DNA of 64,000 bases from Rhodoblastus acidophilus (GCF_900187365.1 NZ_FYDG01000008.1:1-64000), one strand, 5' to 3'; positions 51,005 through 61,980 are shown, numbered from the stretch's first letter. Notes: generated by a model not told the origin, from the letters alone. Made by a program: numbers and translations.

Positions 51005-53092
51005 TCAACGCATCCGGCCGCGACGTCCCTCCCAAGCCCAGGCGCCGACCACCAGCCCGAGCAGGACCAGCAGGCCCGCCAGCCCCACCGCCAGCGGGGT
51101 CAGCGACAGGCCGCGCGCGACACTGGCGCCGGCGCGGCGAATGGCGGCGAAATCGGCGCCGGCATAGGACGGGCTGTCGCCCAAGGCGACCAGACGCGGC
51201 AGCTTGACCGCGTCGGTCCCCGCCTGTCCGATGCGCCAGACGCCGCCGCCGGTCGCCTCGGCCAGCGGACGCAGCTTTTCGGGCGTCGACGCCAGCTCGC
51301 GATATTCCAGCGGATTTTCCGGGCCGACCGGAACCAGCGCGGTCAGATCGCCCTGGCTCAGACGGTAAAGGCCCAGCTCGGGCCGGGCGATCCGGCCCCG
51401 GAACAGGCCGGGCTCGGCGGCGTCCAAAGTCAGGTCGCTCTCCTGGCCAGACGGCGCGACGACGTGAACCGGCCCGGCCTGCGCGGCCAGGGTCTGGCGC
51501 TCGACCATGAGGTCGCCGCCCTTCATCGCCCCGCGTAAAACTTCTTCTTCGAGGTCCGGCTCTTTCATCAGCCAATGCGCCATACGCCGCATCAGCTCCT
51601 CATAGGGGCCGCCGCCCTGAAAGCCGCGCGCCCACAGCCACAACTGGTCGCTTAACAGCAGCGCGACGCGGCCTTTGCCCTCGCGCGACAACACCAGCAA
51701 AGGCGAGTCCCCGGCGCCGTTCAGCAGCGCGGAGCCGCGCAAGACTTCGGAACGCTCCTGGCGGAACCATTCGCTCCAGGCCGGCGGTTTTTGCGCGGCG
51801 CCGGGCAGGCCGCGCGTCACCGGATGGCGGCCGCCGACCTCGGACAAAGCCGGGCGGAACGGCGCCTCGACGATTTCGCCGGTGGGCCGCGCCGGGGTCA
51901 GCCGTCCGATCGGGGTGTAGAACAGCCCGTCGCCGCGCGCGAAATTCGGGCCGGCGACGATGGCGAAGGCGCCGCCGCGGCGCACGTAATTGACGATATT
52001 GTCGAAATAGATCGGCGGCAGCAGACCCATATTGGAATATCGGTCGAACAGGATCAGGTCGAACTCGTTGATCTTCTGCCCAAAAAGCTCGGCGGTGGGA
52101 AAAGCGATCAGCGCCAACTCGCGCACCGGCGTGCCGTCGATCTTCTCCGGCGGGCGCAGAATGGTGAAATGCACCAGATCGACATTGGCGTCGGCCTTGA
52201 GCAGGTTGCGCCAGGCGCGCTCGCCGGGGTTGGGTTCGCCCGACACCAGCAGCACTTTTAGATGATCGCGCACGCCCTCGACCGAAGCCACCGCCCTGTT
52301 GTTGATTTCCGTGAGTTCTCCGGGCAGCGCCTCCGCCTCAAACTCCATCACATTGGCGCCGCCATGTTCGAGCTTGACGGGAACCTTGACCTCGCGGCCC
52401 GGCTTGGCCAGCACCCGCGTCGCGATCACGCCGTCGCGCTTGACCGTCACCTCCACTGGCGCGTCCGGCCCGTTGTTCTCCTCGACCTTGAGCGTGAACA
52501 CGACATCCTTGCCGATCAGCCCGTAGCGCGGCGCCTCGACCAGCGCGATGCGGCGGTCGCGCTCGCCGTCATGGCCGGAGATCAGCGCATGCAGGGGCGC
52601 CTTGCCGTGGGTCCAGCCGGATTTCTGGGGAATGTCGTGGACGATGCCGTCGGTGATCATGAACACGCCGGCCAACCGCTCGGCCGGGAGATCGGCGAGG
52701 CCGTTGTCGAGCGCGGCGAACAGGCGGGTGCCGTCGGCCTCCGGCCCGTCGCCCGCCTCAATGGTCTTGACGTCGACGCCGCCCAGCTTGTCCAAGGCGG
52801 CCAGCAGCGCCTTGCGCGCGTTTTCGGTCTGCGCGGCGCGGTTCTCGAACTTTTGCGAGCCGGAGCGATCCACCACCACCGCCACCACGTCGCGCAGCGG
52901 CTCGCGCGTTTCCTCCACCAGAGACGGCCCCGACAAAGCGGCGAGCAAGGCCGCGAAAGCCAGCCCGCGCAAAGCCACGCCGCGCCGGCGCCGCCAGACC
53001 AGCGCGCCGATCAGCGCCAGCGCCGCCAGCGCCAGCAGGGCCAACGCCCAGAGCGGAACCAGCGGGGCGAACGACAGGCCGTACTGGCTCAT
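51005..53092 (-). CDS. Membrane vWA-like/glutamine-amidotransferase-like protein
   Basis: The 695-residue protein has two N-terminal helices (about 10-60) and a vWA-like domain with an intact MIDAS-type motif (VVVDRSGSQKF). Beta-sandwich segments and a GATase1-like domain (about 300-420: LILFDRYSNMGLLPPIYFDNIVNYVRRGGAFAIV) follow, and it ends with a membrane helix. It overlaps the DUF4159 gene by four bases (ATGA). It is the last gene of the MoxR-DUF58-DUF4159 operon, a cluster thought to act in envelope protein complex assembly; the exact role is unknown. Confidence 0.8.
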   Translation of the reverse strand: MSQYGLSFAPLVPLWALALLALAALALIGALVWRRRRGVALRGLAFAALLAALSGPSLVEETREPLRDVVAVVVDRSGSQKFENRAAQTENARKALLAALDKLGGVDVKTIEAGDGPEADGTRLFAALDNGLADLPAERLAGVFMITDGIVHDIPQKSGWTHGKAPLHALISGHDGERDRRIALVEAPRYGLIGKDVVFTLKVEENNGPDAPVEVTVKRDGVIATRVLAKPGREVKVPVKLEHGGANVMEFEAEALPGELTEINNRAVASVEGVRDHLKVLLVSGEPNPGERAWRNLLKADANVDLVHFTILRPPEKIDGTPVRELALIAFPTAELFGQKINEFDLILFDRYSNMGLLPPIYFDNIVNYVRRGGAFAIVAGPNFARGDGLFYTPIGRLTPARPTGEIVEAPFRPALSEVGGRHPVTRGLPGAAQKPPAWSEWFRQERSEVLRGSALLNGAGDSPLLVLSREGKGRVALLLSDQLWLWARGFQGGGPYEELMRRMAHWLMKEPDLEEEVLRGAMKGGDLMVERQTLAAQAGPVHVVAPSGQESDLTLDAAEPGLFRGRIARPELGLYRLSQGDLTALVPVGPENPLEYRELASTPEKLRPLAEATGGGVWRIGQAGTDAVKLPRLVALGDSPSYAGADFAAIRRAGASVARGLSLTPLAVGLAGLLVLLGLVVGAWAWEGRRGRMR

Positions 53093-55794
53093 TGCCCCAA
53101 CCTTTCCAGCAATTCCGGCACATGGACCTGATCGGCCTTGTAATTGCCGGTCAGCGTGTACATCACGATATTCACCCCGCCGCGCAGGGCGAGTTCATGC
53201 GCGCGGATCGCGTCGGAACCAGCCGGATAGAGCGCCTCGCCCCATTGGTCGCTGGCCCAGCCCGCCGCCAGATCGGTCGAGGCGACAATCAAAGGCGACA
53301 CGCCGTCTCCGGCGCGCGCCGGGGCCTTTTCGCCCCCCGAATCCGCCGGCAGCGCCTCGATATAGGTCGGGCCGTTCTCCACCCGCCCCGGCAATCCCTC
53401 CAACAGGTAGAAGGTGCGGAAGATCACGTGGTTTTTCGGCGCGGCCGCCAGCGGCGGCGGATCGAGCTTTTGCAGGAAGATTTTCAGCCAGTCCTGCGCG
53501 GGCGTGGCCTCGCCGCCATATGGCTGCGCGGCATCGCGGGTGTCGAACAGCATCAGGCCGCCCTGCTTCATATAGGCGGCGATCTTTTGCGCGATCTGCG
53601 CGCTCGGCTGCGGCGCGTCGGGCGACACCGGCCAGTAGATCATCGGATAAAACGCCAGTTCGTCGCGGGCGGGATCGACGCCGCGCGGCGCGCCGGGATT
53701 GAACGAAGTGCGTTGCGACAGCGTGTCCGACAGCGACTTCAGCCCCTGCGCGCTGATGCGGTCGGCGTGGCTGTCGCCGGTGACGACATAGGCCAGCGAG
53801 GTCGTCAGCGCCGGCTGATAAAATCTGTCTTGCGCCTGGGCGGGCGGCGGCGCCAGCACGAACAGCAGCGCCAGCGCCGCCGGCGCCACTCGCCGACGCC
53901 AGGATTCGCCCAGCCAGAAAGCCGCGAAAGCGTCGGCCAGCGCCAGCAGCGCGGCGGCGAGCAGCAGCGGCCCGCGCAGATCGACCGCGCGCGGCGCGGC
54001 GAGATTTTGCGGCCGCAGGTTCAAACCGGAGACGTCGAGCGGCGTGAAGGCGCCGTCCGCGAAGGCGTTGAGCGCGCGCGGCGCCTCAGCGGCGCCGTAA
54101 TAGCCGGGCGGGTGTTCGGAATCGGGCTTGGCCTCGCCTTTGGCGGGCAGCGCGCGCGCTTCCGCCGCCGGCGGGCCGAGCACGCCGAACCCGTCGAGAT
54201 TTTGCAGCGCGGGCAATTGCCCTTCGCCCTGGATCGCGGCGACCGGGCCGACCGAACCGGCGCGATCGAGGATTTTCTTCAGCATGTCCACGAACAGGCC
54301 GGACAGCGGCAGGTTCGACCACGAGGTTTCCGCAGCGATATGGAACAGGACCAGCGTTCCCGCGCCGCGCGCCTCCGCCGTCGCCAGCGGCGTGCCGTCG
54401 ACAAGCCGCGCCCAGGTTTTTTGCGGCAGTCCCGGCTCCGGTTCGGCCAGGATCTGCCGGGAGACATTGGCGTCGGCGGGCGGCGTGAGGCCAGCGAACG
54501 GGCTGTTTTCGTCGAAAGGCGCCAGGGTTTTGGGGCGCTCCCACGACAGCGCGCCGCCGAGCGTGCGGCCGCCGCGCCGCAGCTTGACCGGCAGCAGGTC
54601 GTCCGGGGCGGCGGCGAGATGCGGCCCGGCGAAGCGCACCAAAGTCCCGCCCGCTTCGAGAAATTTCTTCAACTTTTCGCGCGCGTCCGGCGAGAGAACC
54701 ATGTCCGCGAGCACGAGCACGTCGGCGCCTTCGCCGATCAGCCGGCCGATCGGGTCGGACTCGCCGGGCTTTTCTTCGCGCAGGTCGGCATAGGGCGCGA
54801 GCGCCTTGCGCAGATAATAGAGCGGCGACAGCAGCGGCTGGTCGGCCTTCGCCCCGCCGACGAGGCCGACCCGGCGGCGGCGCGCGCCGGAATCGAGCAG
54901 GAACACGCCGCCAGCCGAGGCCTCGCCCACCAGCGCGAGCCGGGCGACATCGTTGCGCAATTGCAGCGGCAGCGTCAGCCGCGCGACGGCATGGTCGTCG
55001 CCGCCGAAGCTGAAGGCGGCGTCGCCCAGCGCGGCGCCATGGGCGTCGAAGGCGCGCGCCACGCCGTCCGGCGCGCCGTTCGGCGCCCTGATGACGCCAA
55101 TTTCGAGAGATTCCGAGCCGTTGCGGGCGCTGGTGAGGGCGCGCGGCGGCCGTTCGCCGGTCAACAGCGCGGCGCCCGGCGCCAGCGCCGCCAGCTTTTC
55201 GGCGAAGGCGCGGCCGTCCTGATCCTGCATCCCGTCGCTCAGCCAGACGGCGTCGCCGCCATTCTGGCGCAAAAAGGTTTCAACCGCCGGCAGGGCGGGC
55301 GCGCGCGCCGGCAGCCAGGGGCGCGGGGCCAAGGCCCGCAGCCGCGCCAGCGCCGCGCCCGGATCTTCCATGTTTATGAACGGTTTTTCGGCGAGGCCGA
55401 GCACGGCGGCGGGGCGGTTTTCGCGCGCCGCATCCTCCAGCAGCTTGACGGCTGCCGCCTGCCGCGCGGAAAAATCCGGGGCCGCCGTCCAGAAATTGTC
55501 GATCAGCAGCAGCAGCGGCCCCTTGCTCGCGGCGGCGCCGGCCGGAACCAGCGTCGGCCCCGCCATGGCCAGCACGATCAGCGCCGCCAGCGCGATGCGC
55601 AGCAGCAGCAGCCACAGCGGCGTGCGCGCCGGCGTGGCGTCGTCGCGGCGTTCGCCGAGGATCAGCCGCAGCGGCGGAAACGCCACCCGACGCGGCGGCG
55701 GCGGCGTCACCCGCAGCAGGAAATACAGCGCCGGCGTCCCGGCCAGCGCAAGCAGGATCCACGGCGAGGAAAAGGCCAGCGACAGCAGATTCAT
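53089..55794 (-). CDS. BatA-like N-domain plus DUF4159 membrane protein
   Basis: The start at ATG 55794 gives 901 residues. The first 95 residues are the BatA aerotolerance-type N-domain with two membrane helices. A vWA-like region follows, but its metal site is degenerate (LLLIDNFWTAA in place of DxSxS). A GATase-like middle (about 330-470), a membrane helix near 650 and the C-terminal DUF4159 domain (about 680-900) complete it. The start overlaps the DUF58 stop (ATGA), so it is coupled to it. Confidence 0.82.
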   Translation of the reverse strand: MNLLSLAFSSPWILLALAGTPALYFLLRVTPPPPRRVAFPPLRLILGERRDDATPARTPLWLLLLRIALAALIVLAMAGPTLVPAGAAASKGPLLLLIDNFWTAAPDFSARQAAAVKLLEDAARENRPAAVLGLAEKPFINMEDPGAALARLRALAPRPWLPARAPALPAVETFLRQNGGDAVWLSDGMQDQDGRAFAEKLAALAPGAALLTGERPPRALTSARNGSESLEIGVIRAPNGAPDGVARAFDAHGAALGDAAFSFGGDDHAVARLTLPLQLRNDVARLALVGEASAGGVFLLDSGARRRRVGLVGGAKADQPLLSPLYYLRKALAPYADLREEKPGESDPIGRLIGEGADVLVLADMVLSPDAREKLKKFLEAGGTLVRFAGPHLAAAPDDLLPVKLRRGGRTLGGALSWERPKTLAPFDENSPFAGLTPPADANVSRQILAEPEPGLPQKTWARLVDGTPLATAEARGAGTLVLFHIAAETSWSNLPLSGLFVDMLKKILDRAGSVGPVAAIQGEGQLPALQNLDGFGVLGPPAAEARALPAKGEAKPDSEHPPGYYGAAEAPRALNAFADGAFTPLDVSGLNLRPQNLAAPRAVDLRGPLLLAAALLALADAFAAFWLGESWRRRVAPAALALLFVLAPPPAQAQDRFYQPALTTSLAYVVTGDSHADRISAQGLKSLSDTLSQRTSFNPGAPRGVDPARDELAFYPMIYWPVSPDAPQPSAQIAQKIAAYMKQGGLMLFDTRDAAQPYGGEATPAQDWLKIFLQKLDPPPLAAAPKNHVIFRTFYLLEGLPGRVENGPTYIEALPADSGGEKAPARAGDGVSPLIVASTDLAAGWASDQWGEALYPAGSDAIRAHELALRGGVNIVMYTLTGNYKADQVHVPELLERLGQ

Positions 55795-56698
55795 CGCCCC
55801 TCCCCCAGCCCCTGGCGCAGGCGCAGCAGCGCCTCGGTCGCGGGACGGTCGGTGGCGTGCAGGGCGAAGGTGAAGCCGCGCGCCCGCGCCGAGTCCATCA
55901 GCGCCGCGCGATGGGCCGCGAGTTTTTGCGCGTAGATTTCGGCAAAATCCTCGGCGCGGCCGGCGCGCAGCTTGGCGCCGTCCTCGTCGAAAAATTCGGT
56001 CTGCCCGACAAAGGGAAAGTTTTCTTCCACCGGATCGAACAGCATCAGCGCGCAGCCTTGCGCCCCCTGCGCCGATAAACGCGCGAGGGTCGCGTCGAAT
56101 TCGGCGGGATCGACCAGGAAATCGCCGATCAACGCCACTTTTTCGCGCGGCCGCGTCCGGGCCGGCGGCGGCAGATCGGGAAAGGAATCGTTCCTGCGAC
56201 GCGCCTCGGTCAGAACGGCGAGGGCGAGGCGCTCGATCACGTCGGCGGCGGAAAACAGCGGCGTCATCCCCAAAAATCCCGCGCGCTCGCCGCCGCGCAC
56301 GCAGGCGTCGGCCAGGGCCAGCGCCAGAACCAGGGCGCGATCCGCCTTGGTGTCCTCGGCCAGCGCCGAGCGGAAATTCATCGAGGGCGACAAATCGGCC
56401 CAAACCCAGAGGACCTGCGCCGCCTCCCATTCGCGCTCGCGCACATAAAGCCGGTCATCGCGGCCGGAGCGGCGCCAATCGACGTTCTGCGCCGTCTCGC
56501 CGGAGATGAACGGGCGGAACTGCCAGAAATTCTCGCCCATGCCGGCGCGGCGGCGCCCGTGCAGGCCCGCGGCGACGGAGGCCGCCGCATGGCGCGCCGA
56601 CAAAGTGAGGCCGGGCAAACGCCGCGCCAGATCGACGGCGGCGTGGCTTTTGGCGGCGTCGGGCCGAATCGATTCCTTGGGCTGAAACCCCGCCCCCA

Positions 56699-56699
<1 letters not shown>
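55791..56699 (-). CDS. DUF58-domain protein
   Basis: The start at ATG 56699 gives 302 residues. The DUF58 signature is at about residues 55-85: FRPFISGETAQNVDWRRSGRDDRLYVREREWE. A vWA-like fold with DLSPS follows. DUF58 proteins are constant partners of MoxR ATPases. The ATG overlaps the MoxR stop (TGATG) and the stop overlaps the next start, so all are cotranslated. Confidence 0.9.
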
Positions 56700-57697
<998 letters not shown>

Positions 57698-57790
57698 GCG
57701 GAATGGCTCCTCGGGCTGGTGATTGTCGCGACCGAACCAACAATATAGGTTCGGCAGGCTTTGCAAGGAAGCCTTTGGAGCGGTTTCGAA

Positions 57791-58360
57791 ATGGAAGGTC
57801 CCCTGCGCGGCCTCAATCAGGTGCGGTTCGCCGAGCGCGGGCCGGCGCCGGTGCATCTGTGGAACCCGCCGTATTGCGGCGAGATCGACATGCGCATCGC
57901 CCGCGACGGAACCTGGTTCTACAACGGCTCTCCGATCGGCCGGCCGGCGCTGGTCAAGCTGTTTTCCTCGATTTTGCGTAAGGATCCCGACCGCTACGTG
58001 CTGGTCACGCCGGTTGAACGGGTCGGAATCACGGTGGAGGACGCGCCCTTTCTCGGCGTCGAATTTTCGCGCGACGGCGAAGGCGAGGGGCAAGTTCTCA
58101 AGCTGCGCACCAATGTCGACGACTGGGTGGAGATTTCTGAGGATAACCCGCTGCGGTTCGAGCCGGGCGAGCGCGAAGGCCTCAAACCCTATGTGCGCGT
58201 GCGCGGCGACCTCTGGGCTTTGGTCAAGCGCGCCTTGTTCTACGATCTCGCCGCCTGGGGGCTGAAGCGCGAGATCGGCGGCGAGGATTTTTTTGGCGTG
58301 TGGTCGGCGGGCGCGTTCTTTCCGATGGCCCCGATGCGCGACCTGCCGGACTTCGCCTGA
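57791..58360 (+). CDS. DUF1285 protein
   Basis: The start at ATG 57791 gives 189 residues. The family pattern is clear: LWNPPYCGEIDMRIARDGTWFYNGSPIGRPALVKLFSSILR, then YVLVTPVE..GI.VEDAPF. DUF1285 has a beta-barrel-like fold of unknown function and is conserved in Alphaproteobacteria next to a Nudix gene. Its stop overlaps the Nudix start (TGATG). TTTGGAG lies about eleven bases upstream. Confidence 0.88.
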   Translation: MEGPLRGLNQVRFAERGPAPVHLWNPPYCGEIDMRIARDGTWFYNGSPIGRPALVKLFSSILRKDPDRYVLVTPVERVGITVEDAPFLGVEFSRDGEGEGQVLKLRTNVDDWVEISEDNPLRFEPGEREGLKPYVRVRGDLWALVKRALFYDLAAWGLKREIGGEDFFGVWSAGAFFPMAPMRDLPDFA

Positions 58361-59001
58361 TGTTCTCCCCCCAAGACTTTTTGGCGCGCGCCCGCGAAAA
58401 CCTGCGCGAAGACTGGCCGGAGGCCGCCTTCGATCCACAAAGCCGCCTCCGGCACGGCGATCACCAGCTCAACGCGCCGCTCACCGAGGCGGAGACGCGC
58501 GTTTTCGCCCCGGCGCGGCCCGCCGCCGTGCTGGCGCCGGTGGTGCTGCGCGACGACCGGGCGTTTTTGCTGCTGACCCGGCGCGCCGCCGCTTTGCGCG
58601 ACCATTCCGGCCAGATCGCCTTTCCCGGCGGCAAGATCGAGGCGGGGGAATCGCCGCTGGCCGCCGCCCTGCGCGAGGCGGAGGAGGAAATCGGTCTTGC
58701 GCGCGAGAAAATTGAGATACTGGGCTGCCTCGACCCCTACCAGACCTCGACCGGCTTCCGCGTTTTTCCGGTGCTCGGGGTGATCCGGCCGCCGCTCGAC
58801 CTCACGCCGGACCGGCGCGAAGTGGACGACGTGTTCGAGACGCCGCTGGAGTTCCTGATGAACCCGGCCAATCACCAGCGCCACGAGAAGCTGTGGCAGG
58901 GCCAGGCGCGCCGATTCTACGCCATGCCTTATCAGGAGCGCTATATTTGGGGCGCGACCGCCGGCATGATCCGCAATCTCTACGAACGTCTCTACACGTG
59001 A
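58360..59001 (+). CDS. Nudix hydrolase, CoA pyrophosphatase (NudL-like)
   Basis: The start at ATG 58360, overlapping the preceding stop, gives 213 residues. The Nudix box GGKIEAGESPLAAALREAEEEIGL is complete, and DHSGQIAFPGGK with LDPYQTSTGFRVFPVLG is typical of the CoA-diphosphatase subgroup. It likely cleaves CoA or its derivatives to phosphopantetheine. It is cotranslated with DUF1285. Confidence 0.9.
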   Translation: MFSPQDFLARARENLREDWPEAAFDPQSRLRHGDHQLNAPLTEAETRVFAPARPAAVLAPVVLRDDRAFLLLTRRAAALRDHSGQIAFPGGKIEAGESPLAAALREAEEEIGLAREKIEILGCLDPYQTSTGFRVFPVLGVIRPPLDLTPDRREVDDVFETPLEFLMNPANHQRHEKLWQGQARRFYAMPYQERYIWGATAGMIRNLYERLYT

Positions 59002-59094
59002 GGCCCAACGCCATGCTCAAAATTCTGTGTTTCCTGACCGCCGCCGCGCCGCCTGGCGCCGGCCATATTTTCCGCAAGTGACGAGCGAGGTCGG

Positions 59095-59352
59095 ATGACG
59101 CGCGCAATATTGGAGTCGATCGGCCTGTTTCTGACGCCTTTCGTCTGTTACGCCGCCTTCCTGATGTTCCGCGCGCGGCATCCGCTGATCGCGGCGTCGT
59201 GGTCGCGCGGCGCCTTGTCGTGGCTGACGCTGGCCGGGCTCGCCTTGGCCATGGCCGGCCTCGCCAGCCTCGCCCTGTTCGGCCCGGAGCAAGGCGCCTA
59301 CACCCCGGCGCATGTGGAAAACGGCCGGCTGCTGCCGGGGCGTTTCCAATGA
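59095..59352 (+). CDS. DUF6111 membrane protein, 85 aa
   Basis: The product has two membrane helices (ESIGLFLTPFVCYAAFLMF and WLTLAGLALAMAGLASLALF) and ends in YTPAHVENGRLLPGRFQ, a motif shared by DUF6111 proteins found just upstream of cca in Rhizobiales. The stop overlaps the cca start by four bases (ATGA). The function is unknown; the coupling suggests a link in expression only. Confidence 0.8.
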   Translation: MTRAILESIGLFLTPFVCYAAFLMFRARHPLIAASWSRGALSWLTLAGLALAMAGLASLALFGPEQGAYTPAHVENGRLLPGRFQ

Positions 59353-60605
59353 GCGACGCCGAAAAGCTCGCGCCATTGCTGGCGCGGCCCGGCGTGCGCC
59401 GCGTGTTCGCCGCGCTCGACCGCGACGGCGAGGAATTGCGCATTGTCGGCGGCGCCGTGCGCAACGCCCTGCTCGGCGAACCCGTGGGCGACATCGACCT
59501 CGCCTCGACGGCGCCGCCCGACGTCAACGCGCGCCGGGCGCAAAAGGCCGGCCTCAAGGTCGCGCCCACCGGCGTCGAGCATGGCACGATCACGGTGATC
59601 GTCGAGGGCGTTCCGTTCGAAGTCACCACTTTGCGCGAGGATGTCGAAACCGACGGGCGCCGCGCCAAGGTGCGGTTCGGCCGCGATTTCGCCATGGACG
59701 CGCAACGCCGCGATTTCACCCTCAATGCGCTGTCGCTCGACTGGCGCGGCCTGCTGCACGATCCCGTCGGCGGCCGCGCCGATCTGGAAGCCCGCCGGGT
59801 GCGCTTCATCGGCGCGCCGCGCCGGCGCATCGCCGAGGATTTTTTGCGCATCCTGCGGTTTTTTCGGTTTTCCGCCTGCTACGGGGCGGGTCTCGACCCC
59901 GACGGGTTCGACGCCTGCGTCGCCCTGCGCGACGGACTCGACACGCTTTCACGAGAGCGACTCGGCGCCGAGACATTGAAGCTGCTGGCGGCGCCGCGGG
60001 CGGGTTTCATCGCCGAGCGCATGGCGCAGGCCGGGCTGCTCGGCTATCTCGGCGTCGCCCCCTGGCCGGCGCGGCTGAAAAACCTGCGGCCGCAGGGCCA
60101 GCGCGGCGACGGCCTGCTGAGTCTGGCGGCGCTGGCGCTGCACAGCGCGCGCGACGCCGAAACGCTGTCGCGCGCGCTGCGGCTGTCCAATGCGCAAAAA
60201 CAGCGGCTGGCCGGCGCCGCGCGCGCCGCCGCCTTCTGGCATGGCGCGACCGCCGCGCCGTCCGCCGCGTCGCTGCGCGAGGCTTTGTTCCATCTGGGGC
60301 CGCACAGCGCGCGCGACGGGCTCGACCTCGTGCGCGCCGAAATCGGCGCCGCCGCGACCGAATCGGGCTTCGCCCAGGCGCAGGTTTTCCTGCGCGACAC
60401 GCCGCCGCCGCGCCCGCCCTTCCGCGCCTCCGACATTTGCGCGCGCGGGATTCCCAAGGGGCCGGAGCTCGGCGCGGCGCTGAAGACCCTGCAAGCTTTG
60501 TGGATTCGCGCGGGATTTCCCAGCGACCCGCAAAAGGTAACCCAATTGATCGAACAGGCCTGCGCGGCGACGCCGGATTCCAACTGGACGCGTCCTGCGA
60601 CGTAA
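59349..60605 (+). CDS. cca: CCA-adding enzyme / poly(A) polymerase family tRNA nucleotidyltransferase
   Basis: The start at ATG 59349 gives 418 residues. The head domain shows RIVGGAVRNALLGEPVGDIDLAST with the DxD metal site, then TLREDVETDGRRAKVRFG and RDFTLNAL. RIAEDFLRILRFFRFSACYG is the neck. The C-terminal helical body is complete. It adds or repairs the tRNA 3' CCA end. The usual GGxVRD reads GGAVRN here. It is translationally coupled to DUF6111. Confidence 0.92.
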   Translation: MSDAEKLAPLLARPGVRRVFAALDRDGEELRIVGGAVRNALLGEPVGDIDLASTAPPDVNARRAQKAGLKVAPTGVEHGTITVIVEGVPFEVTTLREDVETDGRRAKVRFGRDFAMDAQRRDFTLNALSLDWRGLLHDPVGGRADLEARRVRFIGAPRRRIAEDFLRILRFFRFSACYGAGLDPDGFDACVALRDGLDTLSRERLGAETLKLLAAPRAGFIAERMAQAGLLGYLGVAPWPARLKNLRPQGQRGDGLLSLAALALHSARDAETLSRALRLSNAQKQRLAGAARAAAFWHGATAAPSAASLREALFHLGPHSARDGLDLVRAEIGAAATESGFAQAQVFLRDTPPPRPPFRASDICARGIPKGPELGAALKTLQALWIRAGFPSDPQKVTQLIEQACAATPDSNWTRPAT

Positions 60606-60770
60606 CGCATGATCCGCGGTCGGAACGATGGCTTTTTGTCGAATTTTCGGAAAATAAGAGTCGAGATCGCGGCGTATTGTCGTCATAACGCATCATGGTC
60701 TTGCGAAGGATGCGCGCAGCGGAACGCATCCGGCCGTCAGGCGGCTGTCCGGAGGTCGAAAGCTCTATCC

Positions 60771-61028
60771 ATGGCGCTCAGCAACAAACATCCCGGCGAA
60801 CTGGCGGAACGCATGGCGCGGCGGTCGGCGCGCGCCGGCGAACGGCCGCCTTCGGACGGCTGGCGGCGGGAATCCTTCACATTGCCGCGCGAAAAGGCGC
60901 GGGAGAAGGCCCGCGAGTTCTTCGACGATTTCCCGAAGGCGGCCTATATGACCGAGATCGAAAGCTGGCGCGAATTGTCCGACGGCCAGATCGAATTCAC
61001 CATGCGCCGCCTGCCCAGCGCGGATTGA
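60771..61028 (+). CDS. Small hypothetical protein, 85 aa
   Basis: Not recognised. The start used is ATG 60771; a GGAGG at 60751 is rather far (15 bases), so a start a little upstream is possible. The product is charged and helical (KHPGELAERMARRSARAG, then PREKAREKAREFFDDFPKAAYMTEIESWREL). It has a regular composition with GC-rich third positions. It lies downstream of cca on the same strand. Confidence 0.55.
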   Translation: MALSNKHPGELAERMARRSARAGERPPSDGWRRESFTLPREKAREKAREFFDDFPKAAYMTEIESWRELSDGQIEFTMRRLPSAD

Positions 61029-61320
61029 GCGTCCGGGCGACGACCTCCGCTTAAATAACGACATTCTTCATAATAACATTGCGTTAACCAAAATATTCAG
61101 AAAAATCCCCACCCTCTTCGCAGGCGATCCCAAACGTAACCCACACCCTCAACCCATATAACTTCAATAAAATACTTTATATTCGATTCGCCAATTTTTA
61201 TCCTTACCAAAACCACACTCACTAACCGGCGTTCACCATTTATTTTTACGCCCCAACAACCTTTACAGTTCTAAATCGCTTCAGCCCGGCCGTAAAGGAC
61301 CGGCGAATGGAGTGCTGAGT
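61029..61320. promoter_or_regulatory. AT-rich control region of the outer-membrane protein gene
   Basis: A 292-base stretch is far AT-richer than the rest of the window (61060-61250). It includes a GTTAACCAAAA motif near 61084 and many short A/T runs. No open frame is supported. It should hold the promoter and 5' leader of the outer-membrane gene, a class that is often strongly expressed and regulated. Confidence 0.5.
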
Positions 61321-61980
61321 ATGAAAAAGGTCCTGATCGCCGCCGCCGGGGCGATGGCGTTCGCCTCTGTCGCGCAGGCCGCCGATCTGCCCTATCGCAA
61401 GGAAGCGCCCGCCCCCTACGATTATGCGCCGACCTTTACCTGGACGGGCCTCTATCTCGGCGTGAACGCCGGCCTTGGCCTGGGCGGCTTCGACGGCGGC
61501 CAACGCTATTTCGGCAAGAGCCCGATCGGCGGCCTTTATGGCTTCACCGGCGGCTATAATTACCAGCAGGGCAAGCTGGTCGTCGGCGCCGAGGCGGATT
61601 TCGACTTCGGCCATGTCGCCGATTCCGCCACGCCCGGCCCCTATGCGTCTTCGACCGGCGTCGTGGAAAACTTCTTCTCCGCCCGCGCCCGCGTCGGCTA
61701 CGCCATGGACCGCGCCCTGTTCTACGGAACCGGCGGCTATGCCGGCGCCAATGTGCGCGGCGCGCTGTCGGGCAATGGCCTCGGCTTCGACCAGAGCCAT
61801 ATCGCCAATGGCTGGGCGCTCGGCGTGGGCATGGAATACGCCATCACCCCGCATTTCTCGGTCAAGGGCGAGTATCTCTACGCCTCGATGGGCGACAACA
61901 AGTTCTTCGGCGCCCCCAACACGGTGTCGAACAGCGTCGACCTCAGCGTGCTGCGCGCCGGCGTGAACTACCACTTCTAG
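61321..61980 (+). CDS. Outer-membrane beta-barrel protein (Omp31/Opa-like)
   Basis: The 219-residue protein starts at ATG 61321 with GGAG about ten bases upstream. A signal peptide (KVLIAAAGAMAFASVAQA) precedes ADLPYRKEAPAP, the typical Rhizobiales Omp31 start. About eight beta strands follow (WTGLYLGVNAGLGLGGF, VVGAEADFDFG, RVGYAMDRALFYGTGGYA, SVKGEYLYASMGDNKF). The last residue is Phe (VNYHF), the outer-membrane assembly signal. Role: surface barrel, probably structural. Confidence 0.92.
   Translation: MKKVLIAAAGAMAFASVAQAADLPYRKEAPAPYDYAPTFTWTGLYLGVNAGLGLGGFDGGQRYFGKSPIGGLYGFTGGYNYQQGKLVVGAEADFDFGHVADSATPGPYASSTGVVENFFSARARVGYAMDRALFYGTGGYAGANVRGALSGNGLGFDQSHIANGWALGVGMEYAITPHFSVKGEYLYASMGDNKFFGAPNTVSNSVDLSVLRAGVNYHF

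Noticed and set aside
53092-55935. 947-residue open frame on the plus strand
   Set aside because: It is the exact antisense of the DUF4159 gene and is Arg/Gln/His-rich, a common shadow in GC-rich DNA.
59013-59081. 22-residue frame between the Nudix and DUF6111 genes (MLKILCFLTAAAPPG...)
   Set aside because: It starts like a signal peptide but is very short, has no good ribosome site and ends without a mature part; it may be a remnant.
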